NCBI GenBank assembly: GCA_900316295.1
Contig: ONCJ01000022.1
Location: 1-44,163 of the forward strand
Length of the DNA stretch: 44,163 nucleotides
Direction of reading: 5' to 3'
Source: an uncultured Prevotella sp.
GTDB taxonomy: Bacteria > Bacteroidota > Bacteroidia > Bacteroidales > Bacteroidaceae
Part shown: positions 23,548 to 31,420 of the stretch, piece by piece
How positions within the stretch are numbered: the stretch's first letter is position 1
Layout: the number at the start of each line of letters is the position of its first letter
Made by a program: the position numbers and the translations under genes
The notes under the pieces: model-generated
What the model saw: the letters and a program-made list of their open reading frames with translations, nothing else
The model's database searches: none
What the model was told of the DNA's origin: nothing

Positions 23548-23904
23548 ATGCAGTACAAGATTAGATGTAATAGGTGTGGCAAGGTGTTCACCATTGAGTC
23601 ACAATATACAGGTAAGGTGAAGTGTCATTGTCCTCAGTGCTCTTCTGAGTTGATATGTCAGGTGGGTGAGACTTCAGCCAATCATGTATCATTTCGTCAG
23701 CGTGTCCAAAGCATGTCATCCCAACTGAACAGTTACCAGCAGAAGCATAGCTATGGCGACTTGGTGATATTTTTCAGCTTTTCCGTCCTTTTCATCCTTC
23801 TTGTGATTGTTGGTTTGCTGCTTTGTGCTGAGATTACCAGGGCTGTTCTTGCTGGTAAATCGTGGATAGCCGATCTGTATTATAATTTCCTTTCAAATAT
23901 ATGA
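23548..23904 (+). CDS. Small zinc-ribbon protein with one membrane segment
   Basis: 118 residues from ATG 23548 (MQYKIRCNRCGKVFTIES); the longer frame upstream is antisense to the glycosyltransferase. The N-terminal zinc ribbon has CNRCG and CHCPQCSSE (Cys pairs at about 7/10 and 27/29/32). Residues about 76-98 (LVIFFSFSVLFILLVIVGLL) form a transmembrane helix, leaving a short C-terminal segment. This MJ0042-like arrangement is common in Bacteroidota proteins of unknown function; no specific role is proposed. It ends in the terminator hairpin at 23902. Confidence 0.75.
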   Translation: MQYKIRCNRCGKVFTIESQYTGKVKCHCPQCSSELICQVGETSANHVSFRQRVQSMSSQLNSYQQKHSYGDLVIFFSFSVLFILLVIVGLLLCAEITRAVLAGKSWIADLYYNFLSNI

Positions 23905-23932
23905 TGTGTGATGCCGTTGGCATCACACATCA
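23902..23932. terminator. Bidirectional intrinsic terminator between convergent genes
   Basis: A 14-bp perfect stem (23902-23915 with 23919-23932; arm TGATGTGTGATGCC) and a GTT loop lie between the zinc-ribbon stop (23904) and the MFS stop (23942). There is no long T-tract, but the stem is strong in both directions. Confidence 0.8.
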
Positions 23933-23941
23933 AGCAGGCTA

Positions 23942-25561
23942 TTATTTGATATTCGGTTCCTCAAGGCCGATACCTTTTTTCTTATCCACTACCTTTAATA
24001 TCAATCCCAATATCAGGGCAGCGACACCGAGTGATGCCAACATCACAAGTGGAGCGGTGTAGTCGAGCTTTGTTGGATCGTCAATACCAGGATTTGTCTT
24101 TGTGAGCACCTTGCCTATAAGCAACGGGAAGAGCCACAGTCCGATATTCTGAATCCAGAAAATAAGAGCGTATGCCGAACCGATTACCTTTGCGTCTACC
24201 AGCTTTGGAACACTTGGCCACAACGATGCTGGTACCAGTGAGAACGAAGCTCCGAGTATCAGGATGGTCATGTATGCGGTGATAATGCCACCGATATTGT
24301 TGCCCTTGAATGCAGGTAATACAAATGCAAATGTAAGATGGCAGGCAATTAGCAATAACGATCCCAGTACAAGCATAGACGCAGCCTTACCCTTATGGTC
24401 GACATAGCTACCAAGGATCGGGGTTATCAATACAGCCAGCAATGGGAATACGGCAAAGATACTCTCAGCCGACTGGCGCATATATCCCATGTAACAATAT
24501 GTCACGAGTGAAATGATAGATACGGCAAGCAGACCGTATTTTGCTCCCTTTGTTTTCTGAAAGTTACTTGCGAAGCCAGCGGCAGCTACTACGAGCATGA
24601 TGACATACTGAACTATTGTCACACTCGAACTTGCCCAGAACGATTCGGATGCTGGTGCGGTCAGGTCCAGGTTGCATTGTAACATGTTGACTGCATATTT
24701 CTGGAATGGGAAGATAGCGCTGTAGTAAAGTACACACAACAGGGCTACAAGCCAGAAACCACTATCTGTGAGTATCTTGCCCAGATCGCTAACCTTGAAC
24801 GGGTCGTCTTTCTCCTCAGCTTCACCTGTTTGAGCGTCCAACTTCTTGTCCATGAAGAAGTATACTATTGTCATAATCAGTGCGATACACATCAGTACTA
24901 CACCAAATGCCACAGAGCGTGAAACGCTTACAGCGCCACCAAGACGGGCAAAGTAGGGGGAGAAGATCATACATGTGGCAACGCCCAGTCGCGCCAAGGC
25001 CATCTCTGATCCCATGGCAAGAGCCATCTCGCGTCCCTTGAACCACTTCACAATACCGCGGCTCACGGTGATGCCAGCCATCTCACATCCACATCCGAAA
25101 ATCATAAATCCGCAAGCGGCAAACTTTGCCGAAGCAGGCATTCCCTCATAGAATGGACTCACACCAAGTTCGTCGAATAGTGGAATGTAGTTTAAGTTAT
25201 TAGTAAACCATGTCTCCAGTCCACTGCCGATGAAAGCCTCACTCACAGCATACCACTTGATAATTGCTCCAATGAGCATCACTGCCGCAGAGAGTACCGC
25301 CGTGAAGCGTACTCCCATCTTGTCCAGAATAATACCGGCAAAAATCAGGAAGAACGCAAATACATTTAAGAATACTTCCGCTCCCTGCATGGTTCCAAAC
25401 GCCTCGCTGTCCCATCCGCGCGTCTCCTGCATCAGATCCTTGATAGGTGAGAGGATATCCATGAAAATGTAGCTGCAAAACATCGCAAGAGCCAGCAGCA
25501 GTAGGGCAGTCCACCTCATACCGGCAGAGTCCCTCAAAGTCTTTTGAATTGTTTGTGTCAT
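23942..25561 (-). CDS. Major facilitator superfamily transporter
   Basis: 539 residues, inner-membrane protein with about 12 hydrophobic helices. The first helix is WTALLLLALAMFCSYIFMD; the inter-helix 2/3 signature appears as ILDKMGVRF, and the middle loop TGEAEEKDDPFKVSD is cytoplasmic and acidic. Polar/charged residues in GCGCEMAGITVSRGIVKWF are consistent with an anion or peptide substrate; overall it resembles the MFSD1-like branch, a weak impression. Substrate unknown. A -7 box lies upstream at 25596. Confidence 0.88.
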   Translation of the reverse strand: MTQTIQKTLRDSAGMRWTALLLLALAMFCSYIFMDILSPIKDLMQETRGWDSEAFGTMQGAEVFLNVFAFFLIFAGIILDKMGVRFTAVLSAAVMLIGAIIKWYAVSEAFIGSGLETWFTNNLNYIPLFDELGVSPFYEGMPASAKFAACGFMIFGCGCEMAGITVSRGIVKWFKGREMALAMGSEMALARLGVATCMIFSPYFARLGGAVSVSRSVAFGVVLMCIALIMTIVYFFMDKKLDAQTGEAEEKDDPFKVSDLGKILTDSGFWLVALLCVLYYSAIFPFQKYAVNMLQCNLDLTAPASESFWASSSVTIVQYVIMLVVAAAGFASNFQKTKGAKYGLLAVSIISLVTYCYMGYMRQSAESIFAVFPLLAVLITPILGSYVDHKGKAASMLVLGSLLLIACHLTFAFVLPAFKGNNIGGIITAYMTILILGASFSLVPASLWPSVPKLVDAKVIGSAYALIFWIQNIGLWLFPLLIGKVLTKTNPGIDDPTKLDYTAPLVMLASLGVAALILGLILKVVDKKKGIGLEEPNIK

Positions 25562-25595
25562 TATTGTTTTTTTTCTTGATTTCTCAAATCGCCTG

Positions 25596-25603
25596 CAAAG
25601 ATA
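25596..25603 (-). promoter_or_regulatory. Putative -7 box for the MFS transporter gene
   Basis: Minus-strand TATCTTTG, 35 bp before the ATG. No good TTTG -33 box was found. Confidence 0.5.
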
Positions 25604-25726
25604 ATGAAAAATTCGTGTATTTGAGAGAAATACTCTATATATTTGTTGTTTTCATAGTGTTAGAAAACAAAGTATAGGTAGCAGAAGCAATAAAGCCAAA
25701 AGAGAAAGTAGATTTTCACCATACAG

Positions 25727-25769
25727 CATCAGCCGCAGCTGGATTAGTAAATTCCAGCTGCGGCTGATG
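25727..25769 (-). terminator. Strong hairpin downstream of bspA
   Basis: A perfect 17-bp stem, CATCAGCCGCAGCTGGA (25727-25743) with its complement at 25753-25769, and a 9-nt loop. It lies about 90 bp after the bspA stop, ahead of the MFS promoter. Probably the bspA transcription terminator. Confidence 0.8.
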
Positions 25770-25785
25770 AATATAGATAATAAAT

Positions 25786-25877
25786 TCACTTCACCACGAC
25801 CTTGAACTTCGTTCGAGCTCGTTCACGTTCGGAAAAGCTCAAGCAAGCTTGGCTTTTCCTCACTTAATCACGACCTT
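25786..25877 (-). repeat. Hairpin segment flanked by a duplicated bspA 3' tail
   Basis: The last codons of bspA (25860-25877) are repeated at 25786-25803 with 16 of 18 bases identical; the outer copy would encode KVVVK-stop. Between them lies a 56-bp segment with the hairpin GGAAAAGC/GCTTTTCC (25831-25838, 25852-25859) and the 13-mer CTCAAGCAAGCTT shared with 1167-1185. Confidence 0.65.
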
Positions 25878-28800
25878 GCAAGTCTCACCATTCTTCAGCT
25901 TCACGATATTCATTCCTCGCTGAAGACCTGTGGTCCTGCGTCCATTGAGGTCGTAGGTAGCAACTATCTCCTGCTTGCTACCATCATCCATCGTGATATT
26001 ATTGACACTTGAGAGGTCCTTCTCCTCGATAAAGAAGAACTCCTTCCACTGGTCGGCAGCCTGGTATTGAGCGAGAGTACCCTGAGGGATGGTCAGGGTG
26101 CAGTCAAATTTATTGATGCTTGCTAATGCATTCGTACTACATACAGGAGGAACCATTGCTGTACTTACCAAATTTATCAAGGCAAAGCAGCCGCTTAGTG
26201 CTTCCTGTCCGATGCTTGTCACGCTACTACCAACGGTAAATGATTCCATAGATGTACAATTTTCAAAGGATTTACTCCCGAGTGAAGTTACGCTATTAGG
26301 TATGACAACCTCCGTAAATCCAATACATGAACTAAAAGCACTCTCTCCAATTGTCTTTAAACTCTCAGGGTAATCAACTGTTTTCAACTTGCTACATCCC
26401 GCAAACGCATAGGCAGGTATCTCTGTTAGGTTATCATTAAAGCCCACTGCCGACAAAGAAGTGTTCCCATAGAAAGGCGAATAGCCCTTATCGCTCGTTG
26501 CACTATATGAAATCTTTCTACCGATATATACAGAGTCAAGAGGACAATCGTAGAATAAGGGATTAGAACCATTGGAACCGAGAGCTAACACCGTGTCGTC
26601 ATCCCTATCCTCCATCACCACCTCTTTAAGGCTGGTACATCCTTTGAAGACATTATTACCAATCATAGTCGTCGCTTTTGGAATAAATATGCTTGGCAAA
26701 GAAGGGCAGCGTGAGAAAGCATACGTTGCTATGGTATTCACATTACTTCCAATCTGCATATCTGCAAGAGACGTACATCCAGCAAAAGTATATGCATTGA
26801 TAGATGTCACGCCTGCTCCCACCTTAGCAGTCTTCATGCCTGAGCAATTTTGGAAAGCATCACTACCGATGCTTGTGACAGCATCAGGAATATCAACACT
26901 TTGAAGTTTTGAACAGGCATCAAAGGCATAATCACCTATTGATATTATATTCTCTCCAAGAGAAGCCACTGACATATTGCTACAGTTTTGGAAAGAATAA
27001 TTGCCTATAGATGTCACATTATCACCTATCTCCACACTGGTTAGCCCTGTACTGCCTGTAAAAGCATAAGAATTGATTGTACCCCTATTATTTATTGTAG
27101 CAGTATACGAGCCCGTAACATTCTTAAAAGCATTTGCTCCAATATTTCCAGTATTCTCAACTGTAAGAGTGCCCGTAATTTTAGAATCCTTAAATGCCTG
27201 CTCTCCAACATACCCCTTGTTAGAAAGAGCTACGTCTTTAAGAGAGGTACATCCATAGAAGGCATTAGCTCCCACATAACCTTCATTGGCTATGGTTGCA
27301 GACTGAAGCCCTGTACATCCATAGAAGGCATTAGCTCCCACATCACCTTCATTGGCTATGGTAGCAGACTGAAGCCCTGTACATCCATAGAAGGCGTAAG
27401 AACCAAGATTACCACCAAACCTTACATCCATCTCCTTGATCTTATTATTCTGATAGCACGTATATGGTTTCACCTCATTTACAGTCATATTGATTCCTCT
27501 ATACGATACCGTCTTGCCAATATTTATGTTTTCTGCCGAGGCATCATACAAACAATCTATAGCATCACAAGTTCTCTCCGACGGACTCACAGGAACGTAC
27601 TTCACGCCACCGACCTCAAACATAGAACTGAGATAAGGATATACCGTCTTGTTGCTCAGCGATGTATACAAGTTATTTGCGACATAGTTTACTGTGCCCG
27701 CTGCTTTGGCATAACCATCAGGCGGAGTGTTAGTAAGCCAAATCACCTTTGTTGGTTTATCACCAAACGCGTTGCTGTCTATACTCAGGACACCCACACC
27801 TATAGTCACAGAGTTTAGATGTGTACCACCGAACGTAGAACTACCTATACTCGTAACACTATTTCCAATTGTTACTGAGGAAAGGCCAGAGCAATACGAG
27901 AACGCTTGATCTCCTATGCTCGTAACACTATTGGGAATTTCTATAGAGGTAAGGCGAGAGCAACCACGGAACGCATAATCACCGATGCTCGTAACACTAT
28001 TAGGAATTGTTACTGAGGTAAGGCCAGAGCAATTATAGAACGCAGAACCACCGATGCTCGTAACACTATTGGGAATCTCTATAGAGGTAAGGCCAGAGCA
28101 ATCAGAGAAGCATGCCTTTGAGATTACTGAAGTACCTTCCCTTATTATTATTGCAGTATTATCTGGCATTGTACCTTTGTATTCGTACGCAACCTTTCCT
28201 GCATACACCAGCCCATCTAGTTGATTATTATACCATGCAGTATTATAGAACGCAGAAACACCTATGCTCGTAACACTATTGGGAATCTCTATAGAGGTAA
28301 GGCGAGAGCATTTTTGGAACGCATAAGCACCGATGCTCGTAACACTATTGGGGATTTCTATAGAGGTAAGGCCAGAGCAATCATAGAACGCATAACTACC
28401 GATGCTCGTAACACTATTTCCAATTGTTACTGAGGTAAGGCCAGAGCAATTATAGAACGCATCATCTCCTATGCTCGTAACACTATTTCCAATTGTTAGT
28501 GAGGTAAGACCAGAGCAATCATAGAACGCATAACCACCTATGTTCGTAACACTATTAGGGATTTCTATAGAGGTAAGGCCAGAGCAACCACGGAACGCAT
28601 CATCTCCTATGCTCGTAACACTATTGGGAATCTCTATAGAGGTAAGGCCAGAGCAACCTTCGAACGCATCACTATTGATACTCGTAACACTATTTGGAAT
28701 CTCGATTGAGGTAAGACTAGAGCAACCACGGAACGCATAATCACCTATACTCGTAACACTATTGGGAATCTCTATAGAGGTAAGGTGATAGCAATCACGG

Positions 28801-29120
28801 AACGCATAATGACCGATGCTCGTAACACTATTGGGAATTTTCACTGAGGTAAGGTCATAGCAATCACGGAACGCACCTGCATCTATACTCGTAACAGGAT
28901 AGGTGGTACCATTATACGTTACAGACTCAGGGATATTGATTATGCCTAAATATTTATCTGCACCTCGATAAGTAACAGAAAGTTCAGTTTGGTTGTTCGC
29001 ATAATTGTAATAGATTGTCCTGCCGTCAGCATTCTCAACCTGTATATCGTAAGCAGAGGACAGGGTTCCTACCATACTCATGAGTATGGTCAGGAGAAAT
29101 GTAAAATTGATGTGTTTCAT
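25860..29120 (-). CDS. BspA-like leucine-rich-repeat surface protein
   Basis: 1086 residues with a signal peptide (NFTFLLTILMSMVGTLSSA). Residues about 78-445 hold fourteen 23-residue LRR_5 units of the form TSIEIPNSVTSIGDYAFRGC, broken once by an irregular unit (AFYNTAWYNNQLDGLVYAGK). A different module follows (about 480-640) with 22-residue units GANAFYGCTGLQSATIANEG, then more divergent LRR_5 units to about 1020. The end (IVATYDLNGRRTTGLQRGMN, with KVVIK) resembles the short C-terminal sorting tail of secreted Prevotella/Bacteroides proteins, so it is probably exported by type IX secretion. BspA relatives bind fibronectin or mediate adhesion and coaggregation; the ligand here is unknown. 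The start overlaps the stop of a small ORF. Confidence 0.93.
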   Translation of the reverse strand: MKHINFTFLLTILMSMVGTLSSAYDIQVENADGRTIYYNYANNQTELSVTYRGADKYLGIINIPESVTYNGTTYPVTSIDAGAFRDCYDLTSVKIPNSVTSIGHYAFRDCYHLTSIEIPNSVTSIGDYAFRGCSSLTSIEIPNSVTSINSDAFEGCSGLTSIEIPNSVTSIGDDAFRGCSGLTSIEIPNSVTNIGGYAFYDCSGLTSLTIGNSVTSIGDDAFYNCSGLTSVTIGNSVTSIGSYAFYDCSGLTSIEIPNSVTSIGAYAFQKCSRLTSIEIPNSVTSIGVSAFYNTAWYNNQLDGLVYAGKVAYEYKGTMPDNTAIIIREGTSVISKACFSDCSGLTSIEIPNSVTSIGGSAFYNCSGLTSVTIPNSVTSIGDYAFRGCSRLTSIEIPNSVTSIGDQAFSYCSGLSSVTIGNSVTSIGSSTFGGTHLNSVTIGVGVLSIDSNAFGDKPTKVIWLTNTPPDGYAKAAGTVNYVANNLYTSLSNKTVYPYLSSMFEVGGVKYVPVSPSERTCDAIDCLYDASAENINIGKTVSYRGINMTVNEVKPYTCYQNNKIKEMDVRFGGNLGSYAFYGCTGLQSATIANEGDVGANAFYGCTGLQSATIANEGYVGANAFYGCTSLKDVALSNKGYVGEQAFKDSKITGTLTVENTGNIGANAFKNVTGSYTATINNRGTINSYAFTGSTGLTSVEIGDNVTSIGNYSFQNCSNMSVASLGENIISIGDYAFDACSKLQSVDIPDAVTSIGSDAFQNCSGMKTAKVGAGVTSINAYTFAGCTSLADMQIGSNVNTIATYAFSRCPSLPSIFIPKATTMIGNNVFKGCTSLKEVVMEDRDDDTVLALGSNGSNPLFYDCPLDSVYIGRKISYSATSDKGYSPFYGNTSLSAVGFNDNLTEIPAYAFAGCSKLKTVDYPESLKTIGESAFSSCIGFTEVVIPNSVTSLGSKSFENCTSMESFTVGSSVTSIGQEALSGCFALINLVSTAMVPPVCSTNALASINKFDCTLTIPQGTLAQYQAADQWKEFFFIEEKDLSSVNNITMDDGSKQEIVATYDLNGRRTTGLQRGMNIVKLKNGETCKVVIK
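27281..27396 (-). repeat. 66-bp direct repeat inside bspA
   Basis: Two almost identical 66-bp units start at 27281 and 27347 on the + strand and encode the GCTGLQSATIANEG units. The few differences suggest recent duplication. Confidence 0.8.
27790..28890 (-). repeat. 69-bp tandem repeats encoding the bspA LRR_5 units
   Basis: About fourteen units with period 69 bp (23 codons). Long stretches are nearly identical at DNA level, for example the block CTCGTAACACTATTGGGAAT recurring across units. This is a substrate for slippage or recombination that would change repeat number in frame. Confidence 0.85.
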
Positions 29121-29263
29121 GATATTTCTTGTTTAGTTAAACTTCCATATAAGTCGAAGTCTTCTGTTGAATACTTTTCGTCATTTTCATCAATAACTAT
29201 TAGCTTTTTTATTCTACGATTGCATTTATGCAATTGAGGAAAACGTTTGGATCGTAAATACAT
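29117..29263 (-). CDS. Small ORF overlapping the bspA start codon (48 residues)
   Basis: ATG at 29263-29261 opens a frame of 48 codons ending at TGA 29119-29117, which overlaps the bspA ATG (29120-29118) in the ATGA pattern. The protein is basic at first (MYLRSKRFPQLHKCNRRIKK) and acidic later (LIVIDENDEKYSTEDFD). It has no signal peptide or known motif. The overlap and protein-like composition suggest a translated leader coupled to bspA; chance cannot be excluded. The palindrome ATTGCATTTATGCAAT (about 29220-29235) lies inside it. Confidence 0.45.
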   Translation of the reverse strand: MYLRSKRFPQLHKCNRRIKKLIVIDENDEKYSTEDFDLYGSLTKQEIS

Positions 29264-29383
29264 TCCCCTATAGAGGCTTGATTGTCATTATTTAATCGAT
29301 TACGGCTAAACATAATTTATTCATATATGCCTATCGCTCTCCCCACTTCGGCTTGTTAATAATAATGGTTAGTTTATGGAAAC

Positions 29384-29471
29384 AAAAAGACGTGGGAGAA
29401 ACTTTCCGTTGCTTATCCCATCGTCTCGGCCTTCGCATTGCCACTTGTTAAGGATAAGCAACTCAGCCAGC
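29384..29471 (-). terminator. Terminal stem and U-tract of the structured RNA
   Basis: On the minus strand GGCGTGGG pairs with CCCACGTC, and an inner 11-bp stem GTTGCTTATCC/GGATAAGCAAC closes a loop of about 35 nt. TTTTT follows at 29388-29384. Acts as the 3' end of the RNA. Confidence 0.7.
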
Positions 29472-29740
29472 CCACGCCAACGCGTATTATATATATGTAT
29501 GAACATAAGTCATTAGCGACTTATGCACATACGGGTATAATACACCCAGCATGAACGCTTCGCTGCGGTATCTTCCTAACAAGTTTCAAGTTGCGAAGTT
29601 GAGACGAAAGAAGATAACGTCAAGAAAACGTCCTTCGTCCCACAAGGCACGGGGAGTCGCGAGGGCTCGGTTGTGCGATAGTCTGGGACTGTATCCAACG
29701 ATGTCATGACCCGCCCAGCCCATGCGGACTGGCTTTATCA
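29384..29740 (-). ncRNA. Structured non-coding RNA of about 360 nt, family not recognised
   Basis: The gdhA-bspA gap has no convincing ORF here, but on the minus strand it shows a promoter with both boxes (29746-29776), many complementary segments and a terminal hairpin followed by UUUUU. Helices visible by eye, in RNA order: CCAGUCC/GGGCUGG; GUCCCA/UGGGAC; GACGAAGGA/UCUUUCGUC; CUUCGC/GCGAAG; a long hairpin GUAUUAUA/UAUAAUAC enclosing GUAUG/CAUAC and CAUAAGUC/GACUUAUG; and GUUGCUUAUCC/GGAUAAGCAAC inside GGCGUGGG/CCCACGUC. It lacks the RNase P block GAGGAAAGUCC and the tmRNA ends, so neither fits. The size would suit a housekeeping RNA. The 5' end is inferred from the promoter, the 3' end from the U-tract. 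Confidence 0.65.
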
Positions 29741-29745
29741 CGCCC

Positions 29746-29776
29746 CAAAGATACAAAGAAGTGAGAACAACACAAA
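29746..29776 (-). promoter_or_regulatory. Bacteroidota-type promoter of the structured RNA
   Basis: Minus-strand TTTG (29776-29773), 19-bp spacer, then TATCTTTG (29753-29746). This is the textbook -33/-7 arrangement for Bacteroides-type sigma factor. Transcription would start near 29740. Confidence 0.8.
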
Positions 29777-29854
29777 AGAAAAATGCGATTTTCTTTTAAG
29801 CAAGAATAAGAAGTTCTTTTTTAGAAAACAAAGTAGTATGAGAAACAAAAATAA

Positions 29855-29888
29855 AACGAGTCTTCCACATCACAGCGGAAGACTCGTT
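29855..29888 (-). terminator. Intrinsic terminator of gdhA
   Basis: Minus strand: AACGAGTCTTCC, 10-nt loop, GGAAGACTCGTT, followed by TTATTTTTG. A perfect 12-bp stem, 25 bp after the gdhA stop. Confidence 0.9.
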
Positions 29889-29912
29889 CAAATTCATGAT
29901 AAAGTTATAGTT

Positions 29913-31247
29913 TTATACGATGCCTTGTGCCATCATTGCTTTTGCTACCTTGAGGAATCCAGCTACGTTAGCGCCCTTAACATAGTTGATATATCCGTCA
30001 GCACCAGTTCCGTACTTCACACAGTTGCTGTGGATGTCAAACATGATGTCCTTGAGCTTCTGGTCAACCTCCTCGCGGCTCCAGTGCAGACGCTCAGAGT
30101 TCTGGCTCATCTCCAGTCCTGATACAGCCACACCACCTGCGTTAGCTGCCTTACCTGGAGCATAGAGTATCTTAGCATCCTGGAAGATCTTGATAGCCTC
30201 TGGAGTAGAAGGCATGTTCGCACCCTCACTAACTGCAATAACTCCATTGTCAACAAGAGCCTGTGCTGCCTCACCGTTGATCTCGTTCTGAGTTGCTGAT
30301 GGCAGTGCTATGTCAGCTTTCTCTGTCCAAGGCTTAGCACCTGCAACATACTTCACGCCATACTTCTCTGCATATTCCTTGATACGTCCACGCTCAACAT
30401 TCTTCAGCTCCATGATGTAGTCAAGCTTCTCGCGGTCGATACCATCTGGATCGTAGATGTAACCATCAGAGTCAGAACATGTCACAGGCTTAGCGCCGAG
30501 TTGGATCAGCTTCTCCATTGTATACTGAGCAACATTACCAGAGCCAGATACCAATACAGTCTTGCCCTTGATGTCAATGTTACGTGTCTTCAGCATGTTC
30601 AGGAGGAAGTATACATTGCCATAACCTGTTGCCTCAGGACGGATGAGCGAACCGCCAAACTCAAGACCCTTACCAGTGAGTACACCCTGGAACTGGTGTG
30701 TGAGCTTCTTGTACATGCCGAACATGTAGGCCACCTCACGACCACCTACACCGATGTCGCCTGCAGGTACGTCCTCATCTGGACCAATGTGACGATAAAG
30801 CTCAGTCATGAAAGCCTGGCAGAAACGCATCACCTCAGCATTGCTCTTGCCACGTGGAGAGAAGTCTGAACCTCCCTTAGCTCCACCCATTGGCAGTGTG
30901 GTGAGTGAGTTCTTGAATGTCTGCTCGAATGCGAGGAACTTCAAGATGGAGAGGTTTACTGATGCATGGTAGCGGATACCTCCCTTGTACGGACCAATCA
31001 CGTTGTTGTGCTGGATACGGTATCCCATGTTTGTCTGTACGTTACCCTTGTCGTCTACCCATGTTACGCGGAATTCAATAATACGATCGGGGATACACAG
31101 GCGCTCGATGAGGTTAGCACGCTCAAACTCTGGGTGCTTGTTGTACTCATCTTCAATAGTTCCTAATACCTGACTTACAGCCTGAATGTACTCCGGCTCG
31201 TTGGGAAATCTTTGCTTCAATTTCTCGACAACTTCTACTGCTTTCAT
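29913..31247 (-). CDS. gdhA: NADP(H)-type glutamate dehydrogenase
   Basis: 444 residues. Reversibly aminates 2-oxoglutarate to glutamate in the cytoplasm, the main ammonia assimilation route in many Bacteroidales. Signatures: YKGGIRYHASVNLSILKFLA, PMGGAKGGSDFSPRGKS (catalytic Lys), DVPAGDIGVGGREVAYMFG and the dinucleotide fold VLVSGSGNVAQYT. The hexameric 440-450-residue class is usually NADP-dependent; cofactor preference is inferred from that class. Monocistronic: own promoter at 31346-31376 and own terminator at 29855-29888. Confidence 0.96.
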   Translation of the reverse strand: MKAVEVVEKLKQRFPNEPEYIQAVSQVLGTIEDEYNKHPEFERANLIERLCIPDRIIEFRVTWVDDKGNVQTNMGYRIQHNNVIGPYKGGIRYHASVNLSILKFLAFEQTFKNSLTTLPMGGAKGGSDFSPRGKSNAEVMRFCQAFMTELYRHIGPDEDVPAGDIGVGGREVAYMFGMYKKLTHQFQGVLTGKGLEFGGSLIRPEATGYGNVYFLLNMLKTRNIDIKGKTVLVSGSGNVAQYTMEKLIQLGAKPVTCSDSDGYIYDPDGIDREKLDYIMELKNVERGRIKEYAEKYGVKYVAGAKPWTEKADIALPSATQNEINGEAAQALVDNGVIAVSEGANMPSTPEAIKIFQDAKILYAPGKAANAGGVAVSGLEMSQNSERLHWSREEVDQKLKDIMFDIHSNCVKYGTGADGYINYVKGANVAGFLKVAKAMMAQGIV

Positions 31248-31345
31248 AATCTTTTTACTTTTTTGGTTGTATTATAAATATAAATAATGTGTCTTTGCTA
31301 TGCATTTGGGGCGGTGAGAGGATAGTTTCTTCTCGATTTCGGTTG

Positions 31346-31376
31346 CAAAGTTATAACATTTTTGTTTAATTCCAAA
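31346..31376 (-). promoter_or_regulatory. Promoter of gdhA
   Basis: Minus-strand TTTG (31376-31373), 19-bp spacer, TAACTTTG (31353-31346). An untranslated leader of about 95 nt follows before the ATG at 31247, long enough to allow leader regulation, though no riboswitch was recognised. Confidence 0.8.
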
Positions 31377-31420
31377 CAAAATGTAATCTTTTTTATGAAA
31401 AAAGTAGAAAAAAGTCAGTT

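Noticed and set aside
27790-28890. CRISPR-like or non-coding repeats, and long open frames on the + strand across bspA
   Set aside because: The repeats are codon-periodic (69 bp) and encode LRR_5 units of bspA on the minus strand. The antisense frames exist only because the repeated sequence lacks stops in that frame.
29384-29740. RNase P RNA, tmRNA or 6S RNA as the identity of the structured RNA
   Set aside because: The GAGGAAAGUCC block of RNase P, and the GGGGCUGAUU start and T-loop/CCA end of tmRNA, are absent on both strands. 6S RNA is usually shorter (about 180-200 nt) and a single long bulged helix. Identity left open.
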